A stretch of 64,000 nt of DNA from Verrucomicrobiia bacterium (GTDB taxonomy: Bacteria > Verrucomicrobiota > Verrucomicrobiia > JADLBR01 > JAIBCM01): positions 396,143-460,142 of the forward strand of contig JAIBCM010000002.1 in NCBI GenBank assembly GCA_019694135.1. The letters run 5' to 3'. The notes under the pieces are model-generated. The model saw nothing but the letters and a program-made list of their open reading frames with translations, ran no database searches and was not told the DNA's origin. Numbering within the stretch: position 1 is the stretch's first letter; each line of letters opens with the position of its first letter. This document shows positions 37,151-45,882 of this stretch, one piece after another. Made by a program: the position numbers and the translations under genes.

Positions 37151-37167
37151 ATAACGTGTAACGTTAT
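37151..37167. promoter_or_regulatory. Palindromic operator candidate before higA
   Basis: ATAACGT-GTA-ACGTTAT is a perfect 7-bp inverted repeat with a 3-bp centre, 4 bases before the higA ATG. HigA-type antitoxins bind such palindromes to repress their operon. Its place between toxin and antitoxin, rather than before higB, would imply separate control of higA. Confidence 0.45.
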
Positions 37168-37171
37168 AAGT

Positions 37172-37465
37172 ATGAAGGCGCTTTCCTCTATCACCTCTGG
37201 AGAAATTCTCTGGGAAGATTATATGAAGCCGTTGGGATTAACCCAAAATGCCTTGGCGCGTGCGCTTGACGTTCCTCCTCGTCGCATTAATGAAATCGTT
37301 TTAAATCGTAGAAAAATTACTTTGGATACTTCGTTGCGTTTGGGTCGATTTTTTGGTCAGTCTCCTTTATTTTGGTTAAACATTCAAACGCAATGCGATT
37401 ATCGCCAGGCGAAAGCTTTAGAAAAAAAGATTTCCAAAACAGTTATTCCTCTACAAATCGCTTAA
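37172..37465 (+). CDS. higA: HigA-type antitoxin (XRE helix-turn-helix)
   Basis: 97 residues from the ATG at 37172 (MKALSSITSGEILWEDYMKP); an in-frame ATG at 37127 would add 15 unusual residues and cross the palindrome, so it is not preferred. GLTQNALARALDVPPRRINE forms the HTH, then TSLRLGRFFGQSPLFWLNIQ, the standard HigA/VapI pattern. The frame is intact although its toxin is not. Confidence 0.88.
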   Translation: MKALSSITSGEILWEDYMKPLGLTQNALARALDVPPRRINEIVLNRRKITLDTSLRLGRFFGQSPLFWLNIQTQCDYRQAKALEKKISKTVIPLQIA

Positions 37466-37556
37466 AGTGCATTTTAAAAAGTGTTGTTACGAGATTAAGG
37501 AAGTTGCAACCGATAGATTAAAAAAAGTGTTTCATAACCTATTTAACGATCTTTCG

Positions 37557-37635
37557 TGTCATTCTCATCCCACCTCGGCGGGACGGGGATCAAGGGAAAT
37601 AAAAAAATGGATTCCCGATCGAGCCGGGAATGACA
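37557..37635. repeat. 79-bp REP/MITE-like palindromic element
   Basis: The ends TGTCATTC (37557-37564) and GAATGACA (37628-37635) are perfect 8-bp inverted repeats, and inside is a perfect hairpin ATTCCCG/CGGGAAT (37611-37617, 37625-37631). The pattern is like the widespread 'TCATTCCCG...CGGGAATGA' elements. A partial relative, CCCGAGGATGACA, lies at 37696-37708. The remainder of 37466-37813 has no gene I can support. Confidence 0.6.
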
Positions 37636-37813
37636 AGAGGCTTTTCTTAGTTATATGAGAAATCATTGAAGTAATTCGGGCAGTTGTGGCTCAAGCCCGA
37701 GGATGACAATTGGATGAGTTAATATTTTAGGAGAGCTTTGAGTTCGTTTATATACCAATGGACGTTTTGAGCTTGTCTTCCTTATTGTCTCTTTTCAACA
37801 TGACAAAACTCTT

Positions 37814-38239
37814 ATGAAAAATCCTCTCATCCAACCCTATCTTTTCTTTAACGGCAATTGCGAAGAAGCGCTCGAATTTTATAAAAATGCAGTAGGCGCA
37901 AAAGTAGAGATGCTAATGCGTTTTAAAGACAGCCCCGAGCCACCGCCTCCTGGCAGGGTTCCGTCGGGTTACGAAAATAAAGTGATGCATGCTTCCTTTC
38001 GAATTGGTGAATCGGTTCTCATGGCATCGGATGGGTGCGGTGAAAGTGAAAATTTCAAGGGATTTTCACTATCACTTTCGGTAGCAACTGAAGCTGAAGC
38101 GAAACGCGCCTTTGATGTTCTTGCGGTTGGTGGTCAAGTAACCATGCCCTTGGCTAAAACTTTTTGGTCACCTTGCTTCGGTATGCTGACCGATCGTTTT
38201 GGGATGGGTTGGATGGTGAATGTTGTGGCTGAGAATTAA
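37814..38239 (+). CDS. VOC/PhnB-like (YjdN family) protein
   Basis: A 141-residue vicinal-oxygen-chelate fold protein: LIQPYLFFNGNCEEALEFYK, KVMHASFRIGESVLMASD and FWSPCFGMLTDRFGMGWMVN are typical of the PhnB/3-demethylubiquinone-like subgroup. The chemical role of this subgroup is not settled. Isolated gene. Confidence 0.88.
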   Translation: MKNPLIQPYLFFNGNCEEALEFYKNAVGAKVEMLMRFKDSPEPPPPGRVPSGYENKVMHASFRIGESVLMASDGCGESENFKGFSLSLSVATEAEAKRAFDVLAVGGQVTMPLAKTFWSPCFGMLTDRFGMGWMVNVVAEN

Positions 38240-38322
38240 CGCCTCAAAATTCAAGAAGGCGGTTAAATTCAGAGATAAAACTTGATGGTGACTTCATATG
38301 TGGTAATTTTATATAGATTATT

Positions 38323-38580
38323 ATGACATCTACGTATTCTATTACCGAAGCCCAAGCTAAATTACCGTCGCTGGTTAAAAAGGCTGAGGATCGGCCTATT
38401 GTCATTACCCGTCGAGATAAAGTGGTTGGCTATCTTTTATCACCAGAACGAATGGAGTCTATTTTGGAAACTCTTGAAATCATGGCTGATCCCAAGGCGA
38501 TGAAAGCGATTCGTGATGCAGAAGCGGGAAAAGGCAAATATTATCCTCTTTCTATTTTGGATGAATTGGATGAGAAATGA
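38323..38580 (+). CDS. Phd/YefM-type antitoxin
   Basis: 85 residues; the N-terminal DNA-binding part YSITEAQAKLPSLVKKAEDR and VITRRDKVVGYLLSPERME are standard for Phd/YefM, followed by a toxin-binding tail. It overlaps the RelE-type toxin by 4 bases. The antitoxin should repress the pair's own promoter. Confidence 0.88.
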   Translation: MTSTYSITEAQAKLPSLVKKAEDRPIVITRRDKVVGYLLSPERMESILETLEIMADPKAMKAIRDAEAGKGKYYPLSILDELDEK

Positions 38581-38861
38581 AAGTGCGATTGAGTCAGCAA
38601 GTTGTTGATTTTGTTAGCAAACTTTCACCTCAACCGCGTCGACAAATTCGACACGCGCTTCGCATTTTGGCTCGAGAACAAGGCGATATCAAAGCTTTGG
38701 AAGGAGAGCTTTCCAATTTTTATCGACTAAGAATTGGAAGTTATCGAGTCATTTTTCGTTATCAAATTCTTCATCATCACCGAATCATCAGTTGCGAATA
38801 TATCAATCGTCGACCCATCGTTTATCAACTTTTTGCTCACGTGGCGTATCAATTAAGATAG
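38577..38861 (+). CDS. RelE/ParE superfamily toxin
   Basis: 94 residues with LSPQPRRQIRHALRILARE, IKALEGELSNFYRLRIGSYR and VIFRYQ, the RelE-fold core. The end FAHVAYQLR is longer than minimal RelE. Coupled to the Phd-type antitoxin by ATGA. Whether it cuts mRNA (RelE) or poisons gyrase (ParE) is not decidable by eye. Confidence 0.85.
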   Translation: MKVRLSQQVVDFVSKLSPQPRRQIRHALRILAREQGDIKALEGELSNFYRLRIGSYRVIFRYQILHHHRIISCEYINRRPIVYQLFAHVAYQLR

Positions 38862-38955
38862 TGGATTTTCTGGACTGCCTACGATTTAATCTTTTTTTAC
38901 AATTTTATTACAGCATTGTGACACAAAGCGTGTTAAATGGTGTAGGGTTTATTTT

Positions 38956-40623
38956 ATGAAAATTGTTTCCTTTTTTATCGTTGCTTTTTGTTTGGCTCAA
39001 AATTATGCCGCGGCAATGTCTCAAGTCTTTGCTAATTCAACCATTGAACAAGTTACGGTTTATGAAGATCGCGCTAAAATTGAGCGCGTAGCGGAAGAAA
39101 ACTTGCCAGCGGGCAAGGCGGTGGTGATTTTTACGAATCTTCCTCTGGCTATAGATCGATCGAGCGTGAATGTTTCCGGAGCTTCGAAAAATCAAACCAA
39201 GATTCTGGGTATTGAAATTCGCGAAGAATATTTGGAGGCCGCTTCTAATCCTGCAGTGGAACAATTAAAGACGGAAATCCAAACGGTTAGCGATCGAAAG
39301 AAAATTTTAACCGATGAAAATGCCATGTGGGGTGAGCAGTTAGATTTTTTGCGAAAAGCGCGTCAGAGTTCTTCCGAAACCGAATCGTCTCAAGCAAATC
39401 GTTTTGAGGAATTGCGAAAGCTTTATGAATTTCAACAGCAGGAGATTAGTCGTATTTTAGAAAGACAACGGGAAATTACAGTATTATTACGGCCGATTGA
39501 TAACGAGTTGGCTCGTCTACAGCAAGAGTTAGATAGAGTCTCTTCGGGTGATGCCACACAAAGTCTTCAAGTGCTGGTTGCAGTGGAATCCGATCAAGCG
39601 ACAGAAGCTAAACTTTTGCTGAGTTATGTGATTGGAAATGCTTCGTGGTCACCGGAATACACGGCGCGCGTTAATACGGATCAATCCACAGTTGAACTTT
39701 CGACTTATGGCGTAGTGCAACAAGGTACTGGCGAAGATTGGAGTGATGTGAAGCTTTGGCTTTCCACAGCGCGACCTAGTATAGGTGGTCGTATGCCAGA
39801 TTTGCATCCGCAATGGATAAATTTATTTGAACCGCGACCTTCAGTGGCAAAAGATGGGGTTTATAAACGAGAAGCGCGAGCGTCGGCTCCGATGCCTATG
39901 ATGGAAGTAGCAGAAGAAGTGCAAAGCAATTTTGCAGCTGGGAAATTGAGTAGAGACCAAAAATCAAACAGCATCTTAGTGGAAGGCGCGCGATTAGATA
40001 GTCGCGGTTTTAATACTGTGTTTGAAATTAAAATGCCCACTACCATTCCTAGTGATGGTGAGGCGCATAAAAATATGATTGGTGTGAAATCGTTTACTAG
40101 CAAACTCGACTACGTGACCACTCCTAAATTGGCTGAACTGGCTTATTTGCGAGCAAAATTGACTAACACCACGGAATTTCCCTTGCTAGCTGGCACGGTA
40201 AACCTTTTTCGCGATGGCGATTTTGTGGGTAAAAGTCATGTAAACTTTATTGCCGCAGGCGCAGGGTTTGATTTTTATCTCGGTGTCGATGATGCGATTA
40301 AAATCACGCGCAAAATTTTGAAAGACCAAGCGGGCGAGAGCGGACTCGTTAGCAAAAAGAAAACTCTTTCACATCAATACGAAATTACCGTGGAAAATTT
40401 TCGTAATAAAACTCAAACCATCACTGTTTTTGATCAAATTCCTGTGTTGAAAAATGAAGCCATTCGTCTTGAGGATGTGAGTTACACGCCAAAGCCTACT
40501 GAAACGAAAGACGAAACCGGCGAAGTGAATTGGCAGCTTCAAGTGCCCGCAGGCAAGAAAGAAACTGTGAAATTGGGTTATCAAATCGAGTGGCCCTCAG
40601 ACAAAAATTTGAGCGGGATTTAG
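38956..40623 (+). CDS. DUF4139/DUF4140 (mucoidy inhibitor MuiA-like) protein
   Basis: A 555-residue exported protein with a signal peptide (MKIVSFFIVAFCLAQNYAAA). The N-terminal DUF4140 region reads STIEQVTVYEDRAKIERVAE, a coiled coil spans about 110-205, and the DUF4139 domain contains VLVAVESDQATEAKLLLSYV, NASWSPEYTARVN and GTGEDWSDVKLWLSTARPS. Family function is poorly known. It converges on the DUF4184 gene with a 4-base overlap. Confidence 0.88.
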   Translation: MKIVSFFIVAFCLAQNYAAAMSQVFANSTIEQVTVYEDRAKIERVAEENLPAGKAVVIFTNLPLAIDRSSVNVSGASKNQTKILGIEIREEYLEAASNPAVEQLKTEIQTVSDRKKILTDENAMWGEQLDFLRKARQSSSETESSQANRFEELRKLYEFQQQEISRILERQREITVLLRPIDNELARLQQELDRVSSGDATQSLQVLVAVESDQATEAKLLLSYVIGNASWSPEYTARVNTDQSTVELSTYGVVQQGTGEDWSDVKLWLSTARPSIGGRMPDLHPQWINLFEPRPSVAKDGVYKREARASAPMPMMEVAEEVQSNFAAGKLSRDQKSNSILVEGARLDSRGFNTVFEIKMPTTIPSDGEAHKNMIGVKSFTSKLDYVTTPKLAELAYLRAKLTNTTEFPLLAGTVNLFRDGDFVGKSHVNFIAAGAGFDFYLGVDDAIKITRKILKDQAGESGLVSKKKTLSHQYEITVENFRNKTQTITVFDQIPVLKNEAIRLEDVSYTPKPTETKDETGEVNWQLQVPAGKKETVKLGYQIEWPSDKNLSGI

Positions 40624-41399
40624 AGTTCTAATTTCTTGCGAAAGGAAGGAAAGAGCTGCCAAGTCAATAAAGTAAGGATCACTGTACACAAGCCAATGGT
40701 AATGCTGTTGGCTACAAAATGAAAAGCGAACACTTGATAGTTATAAAATTCATCGAAGGAGCTTACACGGGAATAATTTTTCGCAAAGCTGAGGCCTAAA
40801 CTTAAAGCACCGATTACAATCCATAAGACATAACGTTTGCATTCGCTTGCATGAAAAAGTGGCCAAAAGGAGTAGCCTTTTTTCTTAAGCGCGCAACGGT
40901 AAGCCAGCAACAGAATGAGTCCACCCACTACAGTGCTGGTGTGTTGAATTACGCGATATATGGGCATGCCTAGCTTAGTTTCTTTGCGTAACCAGACACT
41001 TTGTTTTACGATGGGACTTAAACCGTGCGTAAAACTATCCCAAACTACATGAGTCAAAGCTCCGAAGAGTAAACAAAATAAGGTGATAAAAATTATTTTC
41101 ACGGAAAAATTAGGTTTTACACAAAATGACGATAAAAAATCGCGATGCGGATTCGGCAATAATTGGCAAAAACTTTTTCGAATGGCTAATACTAAAATCA
41201 GCACCAGAACGCTTGCAGGCCAATCCATGAAAACCATTCCTTTCAAAGTGTGAGAGTAATAGGTATTCATATCAATCGGACTAAAATAGCCAAAATCCGG
41301 ACTCATACTTCCTACAACCAAAGCCGCAAAGTAAGGCGTTTGCGAAAACCAACGTTTTAACGGAAGAACTGCTACAGGATGGCTACCGGTGAAGGGCAT
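40620..41399 (-). CDS. DUF4184 membrane protein
   Basis: A 259-residue multi-pass protein starting MPFTGSHPVAVLPLKRW, followed by VVGSMSPDFGYF and SHTLKGMVF, and later GALTHVVWDSFTHG: a pattern of conserved His/Asp seen in DUF4184 and reminiscent of YdjM-type metal-dependent membrane hydrolases. About six membrane helices. Function not known. Confidence 0.85.
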   Translation of the reverse strand: MPFTGSHPVAVLPLKRWFSQTPYFAALVVGSMSPDFGYFSPIDMNTYYSHTLKGMVFMDWPASVLVLILVLAIRKSFCQLLPNPHRDFLSSFCVKPNFSVKIIFITLFCLLFGALTHVVWDSFTHGLSPIVKQSVWLRKETKLGMPIYRVIQHTSTVVGGLILLLAYRCALKKKGYSFWPLFHASECKRYVLWIVIGALSLGLSFAKNYSRVSSFDEFYNYQVFAFHFVANSITIGLCTVILTLLTWQLFPSFRKKLEL

Positions 41400-41469
41400 A
41401 AAATTTTAAGACTTTGTTTTTCTTTGAAATCTTCAAATTAACTTAGATAAAGTGAACTATGAAAATGTT

Positions 41470-42462
41470 TTATAACACAGTGCCTTCCAAAAAAGACTGT
41501 TTCTGAACAAAACGCGTGATGTTTTCTTGAGTAACTCGAGCGATTTCTTGTAAGGCTTCATGCGTTAAGAAAGCTTGGTGGGCAGTGACGAGAACGTTGG
41601 GGAAGGTGAGAAGTCGTGTTAGTTCGTCGTCTTGCAGCATTTGATCTGAAAGATCTTTGAAAAAAATCCCTTCTTCTTCTTCGTAGACGTCCAATGCAAC
41701 GCCTCCTAAATGGCCGCTTTTTAAAAATTCGATTAACGCATGAGTTTCAATCACTTTTCCGCGGCTGGTGTTAATTAAAAAAACGCCGGGTTTGGTTTTA
41801 GCCAGGGTTTTCGCATTCAGCAGATGATGGGTTTCCGGCAATAAAGGAATGTGCAAAGAAATCACATCGCTCATAGAAAGTAGTGAGTCTAAATCGGTAT
41901 AATTTACACCCAATGGCTCAGCCCATTCAGGTGAGGGGAAAACATCATAAGCAATGACTTTCATTTGAAAGCCGCGAAAAATTTGGGCGGCAATTTTTCC
42001 AATTTTTCCTGTGCCGATAATGCCTGCTGTTTTATGGCAAAGGTCGAAACCGACTAAACCGTTTAAAGAGAAGTTATGTTCACGAACGCGATTGTAAGCG
42101 CGATGAATTTTTCGGTTTAAAGTTAGCAAGAGTGCCACAGCATGTTCGGCTACCGCATGTGGCGAATAAGCTGGCACCCGGACGACAGAAAGTCCTAAGG
42201 TGCGTGCCGCTTTCAAATCGACATTGTTATAACCCGCGCAACGTAAGGCAATCAGTTTGACGCCGAAGGAGGCAAGTTTTTCGAGACATTTGCAGTTGGC
42301 GACGTCGTTGACAAAAAGACAAACAGCTTCAACTCCTTGGGCCGTAGAAACGGTGTTGGGTTCTAATCGAAACTCATGAAAATGCCATGCGACAGTTTTA
42401 TTTTCGCTTGAAAAGTAGAGTTGATCATACGGTTTGGTATCGTAAAAGGCGACGGAAATCAT
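41470..42462 (-). CDS. ldhA: D-lactate dehydrogenase / 2-hydroxyacid dehydrogenase
   Basis: A 330-residue NAD-dependent enzyme interconverting pyruvate and D-lactate. GIIGTGKIGKIAAQIFRGF is the Rossmann site; the catalytic Arg is in NTSRGKVIETHAL (near 235), Glu follows in the VALDVYEEEEG block and the acid His in TAHQAFLTHEAL. The VYEEEEGIFFKDLSDQ segment is typical of LdhA. It overlaps the upstream DUF2231-like gene by 4 bases. Confidence 0.9.
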   Translation of the reverse strand: MISVAFYDTKPYDQLYFSSENKTVAWHFHEFRLEPNTVSTAQGVEAVCLFVNDVANCKCLEKLASFGVKLIALRCAGYNNVDLKAARTLGLSVVRVPAYSPHAVAEHAVALLLTLNRKIHRAYNRVREHNFSLNGLVGFDLCHKTAGIIGTGKIGKIAAQIFRGFQMKVIAYDVFPSPEWAEPLGVNYTDLDSLLSMSDVISLHIPLLPETHHLLNAKTLAKTKPGVFLINTSRGKVIETHALIEFLKSGHLGGVALDVYEEEEGIFFKDLSDQMLQDDELTRLLTFPNVLVTAHQAFLTHEALQEIARVTQENITRFVQKQSFLEGTVL

Positions 42463-42950
42463 ATCGGAGACAAGTTAACAGTGGTAGGGCGAAATTCGGG
42501 GTGACGAATTTTGCCGCCAGCATCAGCGGTCCAGATAGCTAAGATAAGGCTAATGCTGACGAAGCAGGCTGTAACGCTGGCGAAAAGAAATGTGAATTTC
42601 TTTTTCGATGCGGAAACAAACCAGGTTACGAGAGCTAGAGCAAAGACAGTATAAAAAAAATAAGCACTTATTTCAGCGCGTTTTTCGTGAATCTCAAATT
42701 GTTCTTTGGCAGTGTGATCCCATAAAACTCCAGGGGTGTTTGGTAGTCGATCTTCAGCAGATTCACCGGTTTCTACAATCACGGGGGTTAATAAAGTGCT
42801 AATTAACACTAAGAATAGTCCCCAGCGTAAGCTGAGATAATCTTTTTTGATTAAACTCCAAATTAGAGGAAATAAACTAAATCCTAATCCAAGGATTGGA
42901 ATATGGTTTAAAATAATGTGCCAATGTTCGGGTGAATTAACAAAATTCAT
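42459..42950 (-). CDS. DUF2231-like membrane protein
   Basis: 163 residues from the ATG at 42950 (the frame also opens two codons earlier with TTG). Four membrane helices and conserved histidines: HWHIILNHIPILGLGFS near the start and WDHTAKEQFEIHEKRAE in the middle, as in DUF2231 proteins, which may bind heme or metals. Coupled to ldhA by ATGA. Confidence 0.65.
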   Translation of the reverse strand: MNFVNSPEHWHIILNHIPILGLGFSLFPLIWSLIKKDYLSLRWGLFLVLISTLLTPVIVETGESAEDRLPNTPGVLWDHTAKEQFEIHEKRAEISAYFFYTVFALALVTWFVSASKKKFTFLFASVTACFVSISLILAIWTADAGGKIRHPEFRPTTVNLSPI

Positions 42951-42970
42951 AATCAATATTTAAATAATAT

Positions 42971-44932
42971 TTATTCATAGCGCAATGCCTCAATGGGGTG
43001 TTTTAAGGAAGCGACGCGCGCTGGCCAAAGGCCGAAAATAATACCGATAGTAGCGGAAAAGCCGCAGGCCAATAGGATGGAAGCAAAAGAAATACTGAGA
43101 GTCCAACCGGTGACTTTGGCGGCGATCAAAATAAGAACCCAACCTAAACCAATGCCGACAAGACCGCCAGCGAAACAGAGCATGACGGATTCAATTAAAA
43201 TTTGGGAAAGGATATCAAAATTTCGTGCGCCAATGGCTTTTCTTAAGCCGATTTCGCGTGTGCGTTCGGTTACGGAAACGAGCATGATATTCATGATGCC
43301 GATGCCTCCTACAACGAGAGATATACCGGCGATGGCGGCGAGAATGATGGAGAGCACTCGTGCGATAGCGGAGAAAGCTTCTTGAACGGAAGCCAGGTTA
43401 TCGACTCGGTAGCTATCACCTTCAGAGTTGGGAGTTTTGGGCCAGGTTCGGCTTAATTCTAAAATGGAATTTTGCGCTTGATCCACGACGCTGCTGTCGG
43501 CTGCTGCGACGTCGATGGAGTCCAAATATAATTTACCTATGAGTCGTCGCATAGCGGTTTGCAATGGTATAATAATCATGTCATCTTCATCACGTGGACC
43601 GGTGGTTCCTTTGGTGGGTAAAATGCCAATGACGCGAAAGGAAATGCGATTGATTTTGATCATTTGACCGATGGGATTTTGGTCGACGAAAAGTTCGCGA
43701 ACAACGGTTGAGCCTAAAAGCGCCACGCGTTCGCGATTGGCATCTTGTTCTAAAGTGAAAAAGCGTCCGTATTGTGGTTTAACAGAATAGATTTCTACAT
43801 AATCCGGTGTGGTTCCTACAATTTCTGTGTTGCTATTTTTATTGCCAAAAACGACTTGAGCGCGGCTGCGGACGATAGGCACTACGACTTTGACTTCAGG
43901 AATGGATTGTTGAATGGATCGAACTTCGTTGAGTGTCAATCGGCTGACGGAACCAATTTGAAGTCGAACACCGCCCACATATTGGACATTGGGGCGAATG
44001 GTGATGCGATTAGAACCTAAACCGGACAGTTGATCTTTGACTGATTTTTGTGCACCACGACCTAGCGCAAGCATGGCAACGACCGCACCGACACCAATCA
44101 CAATGCCAAGAGTGGAAAGGCAGGTGCGAAGTTTATTGGCCAGTAAAGCGCGACCGGCTTGGCGTAGTTGGGTGTGAAGCAACTGAAGCATTTTATGGGT
44201 TGGCGAAGGAGGCGCTGAAGTGGCGGAAGTTATTTTTTCTGAAACTTTTTCTGCTGCAATTTGGTTTTTAGTTTCATCACTGCAAATCCAGCCATCTTGA
44301 ACTTTAATAATGCGATTCGCGTAATCGGCGATACTGGGTTCGTGTGTCACGAGGATGATGGTGATGCCTTGACGATTGAGTTCTTGAAAGAGAGTCATGA
44401 TTTCGCGACCGCTTGCAGAATCTAAATTGCCCGTGGGTTCATCAGCCAAGATTAAGTTAGGATTGCGAATCAAGGCGCGAGCAATGGCTACGCGTTGTTG
44501 TTGTCCTCCGGAAAGTTCGTTGGGAAGATGATGAATGCGAGTGCCGAGACCCACGCGTTCTAAAACTGTTTTGGGATCGAGTTGGCGTTTGGCTTGTCTT
44601 TGATAGATGAGCGGAAGCGACACATTATCCAAAGCGCTTGTGCGTGAAAGCAGGTGAAATTGTTGAAAAACAAAACCGATTTCTTCCGCGCGCAATTCTG
44701 CGAGCGCATCTTCTTTCAGGTGAGGAATGTCTTGGTTTAAAAAGTGGTGTTGGCCGGAAGTGGGTTTGTCGAGAAGGCCAAGAATTTGCAAAAGAGTGGA
44801 TTTACCCGAGCCGGAGTGACCCATGATGGCTACGAATTCACCACGTTCGATTTTTAGATCGACCCCGCGCAAAGCAGGCACTTCGATGGAGCCTTGGCGA
44901 TAAATTTTTTTGATATTTTTTAACTCGATCAT
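42971..44932 (-). CDS. macB: MacB-type ABC exporter, fused ATPase and permease
   Basis: A 653-residue fusion. The ATPase has GHSGSGKST (38-46), LSGGQQQR (140-147) and ILADEPT (161-167). A linker leads to a first membrane helix (near 270), the periplasmic MacB domain (about 290-515) and three C-terminal helices of the FtsX type ([20 protein letters not shown]). It drives export through MacA and TolC, typically of macrolides, peptides or siderophores. ATGA overlap with macA. Confidence 0.93.
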   Translation of the reverse strand: MIELKNIKKIYRQGSIEVPALRGVDLKIERGEFVAIMGHSGSGKSTLLQILGLLDKPTSGQHHFLNQDIPHLKEDALAELRAEEIGFVFQQFHLLSRTSALDNVSLPLIYQRQAKRQLDPKTVLERVGLGTRIHHLPNELSGGQQQRVAIARALIRNPNLILADEPTGNLDSASGREIMTLFQELNRQGITIILVTHEPSIADYANRIIKVQDGWICSDETKNQIAAEKVSEKITSATSAPPSPTHKMLQLLHTQLRQAGRALLANKLRTCLSTLGIVIGVGAVVAMLALGRGAQKSVKDQLSGLGSNRITIRPNVQYVGGVRLQIGSVSRLTLNEVRSIQQSIPEVKVVVPIVRSRAQVVFGNKNSNTEIVGTTPDYVEIYSVKPQYGRFFTLEQDANRERVALLGSTVVRELFVDQNPIGQMIKINRISFRVIGILPTKGTTGPRDEDDMIIIPLQTAMRRLIGKLYLDSIDVAAADSSVVDQAQNSILELSRTWPKTPNSEGDSYRVDNLASVQEAFSAIARVLSIILAAIAGISLVVGGIGIMNIMLVSVTERTREIGLRKAIGARNFDILSQILIESVMLCFAGGLVGIGLGWVLILIAAKVTGWTLSISFASILLACGFSATIGIIFGLWPARVASLKHPIEALRYE

Positions 44933-45882
44933 GGATGAGTCCTTCGACCTCCGCGTGTGCGAAAACTTGGTAAAATGTTCATGCCGCGATTCGGACCTTC
45001 TTGCAGTTGATAATTCGCGCGCACGATGGATTCGCCTTCGCGCAAGCCGGATAAAACTTCAATGTTTTGGCCGTCGCTTAATCCTAATTTTATTGTGCGG
45101 GGTGTTTGATTTTTCCCGTCGGTAACGAGAACAGTATTTTGATTTTGCACGGTGTCTTCGGGAATGAGTAAAACATTTTTGCGTTGTTCGATGAGGAATT
45201 TTACGTTGGCGGTCATGCCACTGCGAAGAAATTCAGGAATCTTATTGAATTCTACGTCCACTTGATAAGTCGTCACATTGTTAACCGTTACGGAATCGTA
45301 GGCGATTTTGTAAACCTTGCCAGTTAGAGCGATATCTGGAAAACCGTCTAAAGTTACTTCCGCTTTTTGATTCATTTTTACTTTTCCCAAATCGGTTTCA
45401 TCTAAATCGGCTTGTGCAATCAAACGGTCTGACATGATAAAAACAGTTTCGGTAGATTGCACGACTTGTCCTGGAACTAAGCTGCGCGAAATAATCAGAC
45501 CATCCAGAGGAGCAACCAAGGGAGTGGCTTTATAAATTTCTTGCCAGTAAGCGAGTTCGTTGGAACCTTTAGCTCGAGCCGCATCGAGTAATGCAGCGCG
45601 CTCCGAAGAACTCATCCACGCTAAAACTTGTCCTTGTTTTACTTTAGCGCCTAAATCGACTTCTACCGTTTCTGCGCGACCGGCTAGAGGAGGTTTAATT
45701 TCTAATCGATTTTCCGGTTTGATTGTGGCGGTGGCTTGAATGGTAACATTCAAATTACCTCTTTTAACTTGGACGATTTCGGGCGGTGAAGATTGAGGTG
45801 AAGGGGAGAATTTTCGAATCAGTATAAAGGATAAACTGGCTAAAAGTGTTAACAAAATGAGGAAGAATAAAATTTTTTTCAT
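44929..45882 (-). CDS. macA: MacA-type periplasmic adaptor (HlyD/RND MFP family)
   Basis: 317 residues from the ATG at 45882, chosen because AGGAG lies 7 bases upstream and the N-terminus becomes MKKILFFLILLTLLASLSFI, a clear anchor; the frame can be extended by 11 codons. It has the barrel-sandwich halves (GNLNVTIQATATIKPENR and PLDGLIISRSLVPGQVV) and QVLAWM, with only a very short hairpin between them, shorter than in E. coli MacA. ATGA overlaps on both sides with tolC and macB. Confidence 0.9.
   Translation of the reverse strand: MKKILFFLILLTLLASLSFILIRKFSPSPQSSPPEIVQVKRGNLNVTIQATATIKPENRLEIKPPLAGRAETVEVDLGAKVKQGQVLAWMSSSERAALLDAARAKGSNELAYWQEIYKATPLVAPLDGLIISRSLVPGQVVQSTETVFIMSDRLIAQADLDETDLGKVKMNQKAEVTLDGFPDIALTGKVYKIAYDSVTVNNVTTYQVDVEFNKIPEFLRSGMTANVKFLIEQRKNVLLIPEDTVQNQNTVLVTDGKNQTPRTIKLGLSDGQNIEVLSGLREGESIVRANYQLQEGPNRGMNILPSFRTRGGRRTHP

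Noticed and set aside
37467-37658. 63-codon ORF downstream of higA
   Set aside because: Most of it is the REP/MITE-like palindromic element; peptide patterns of this kind come from such repeats.
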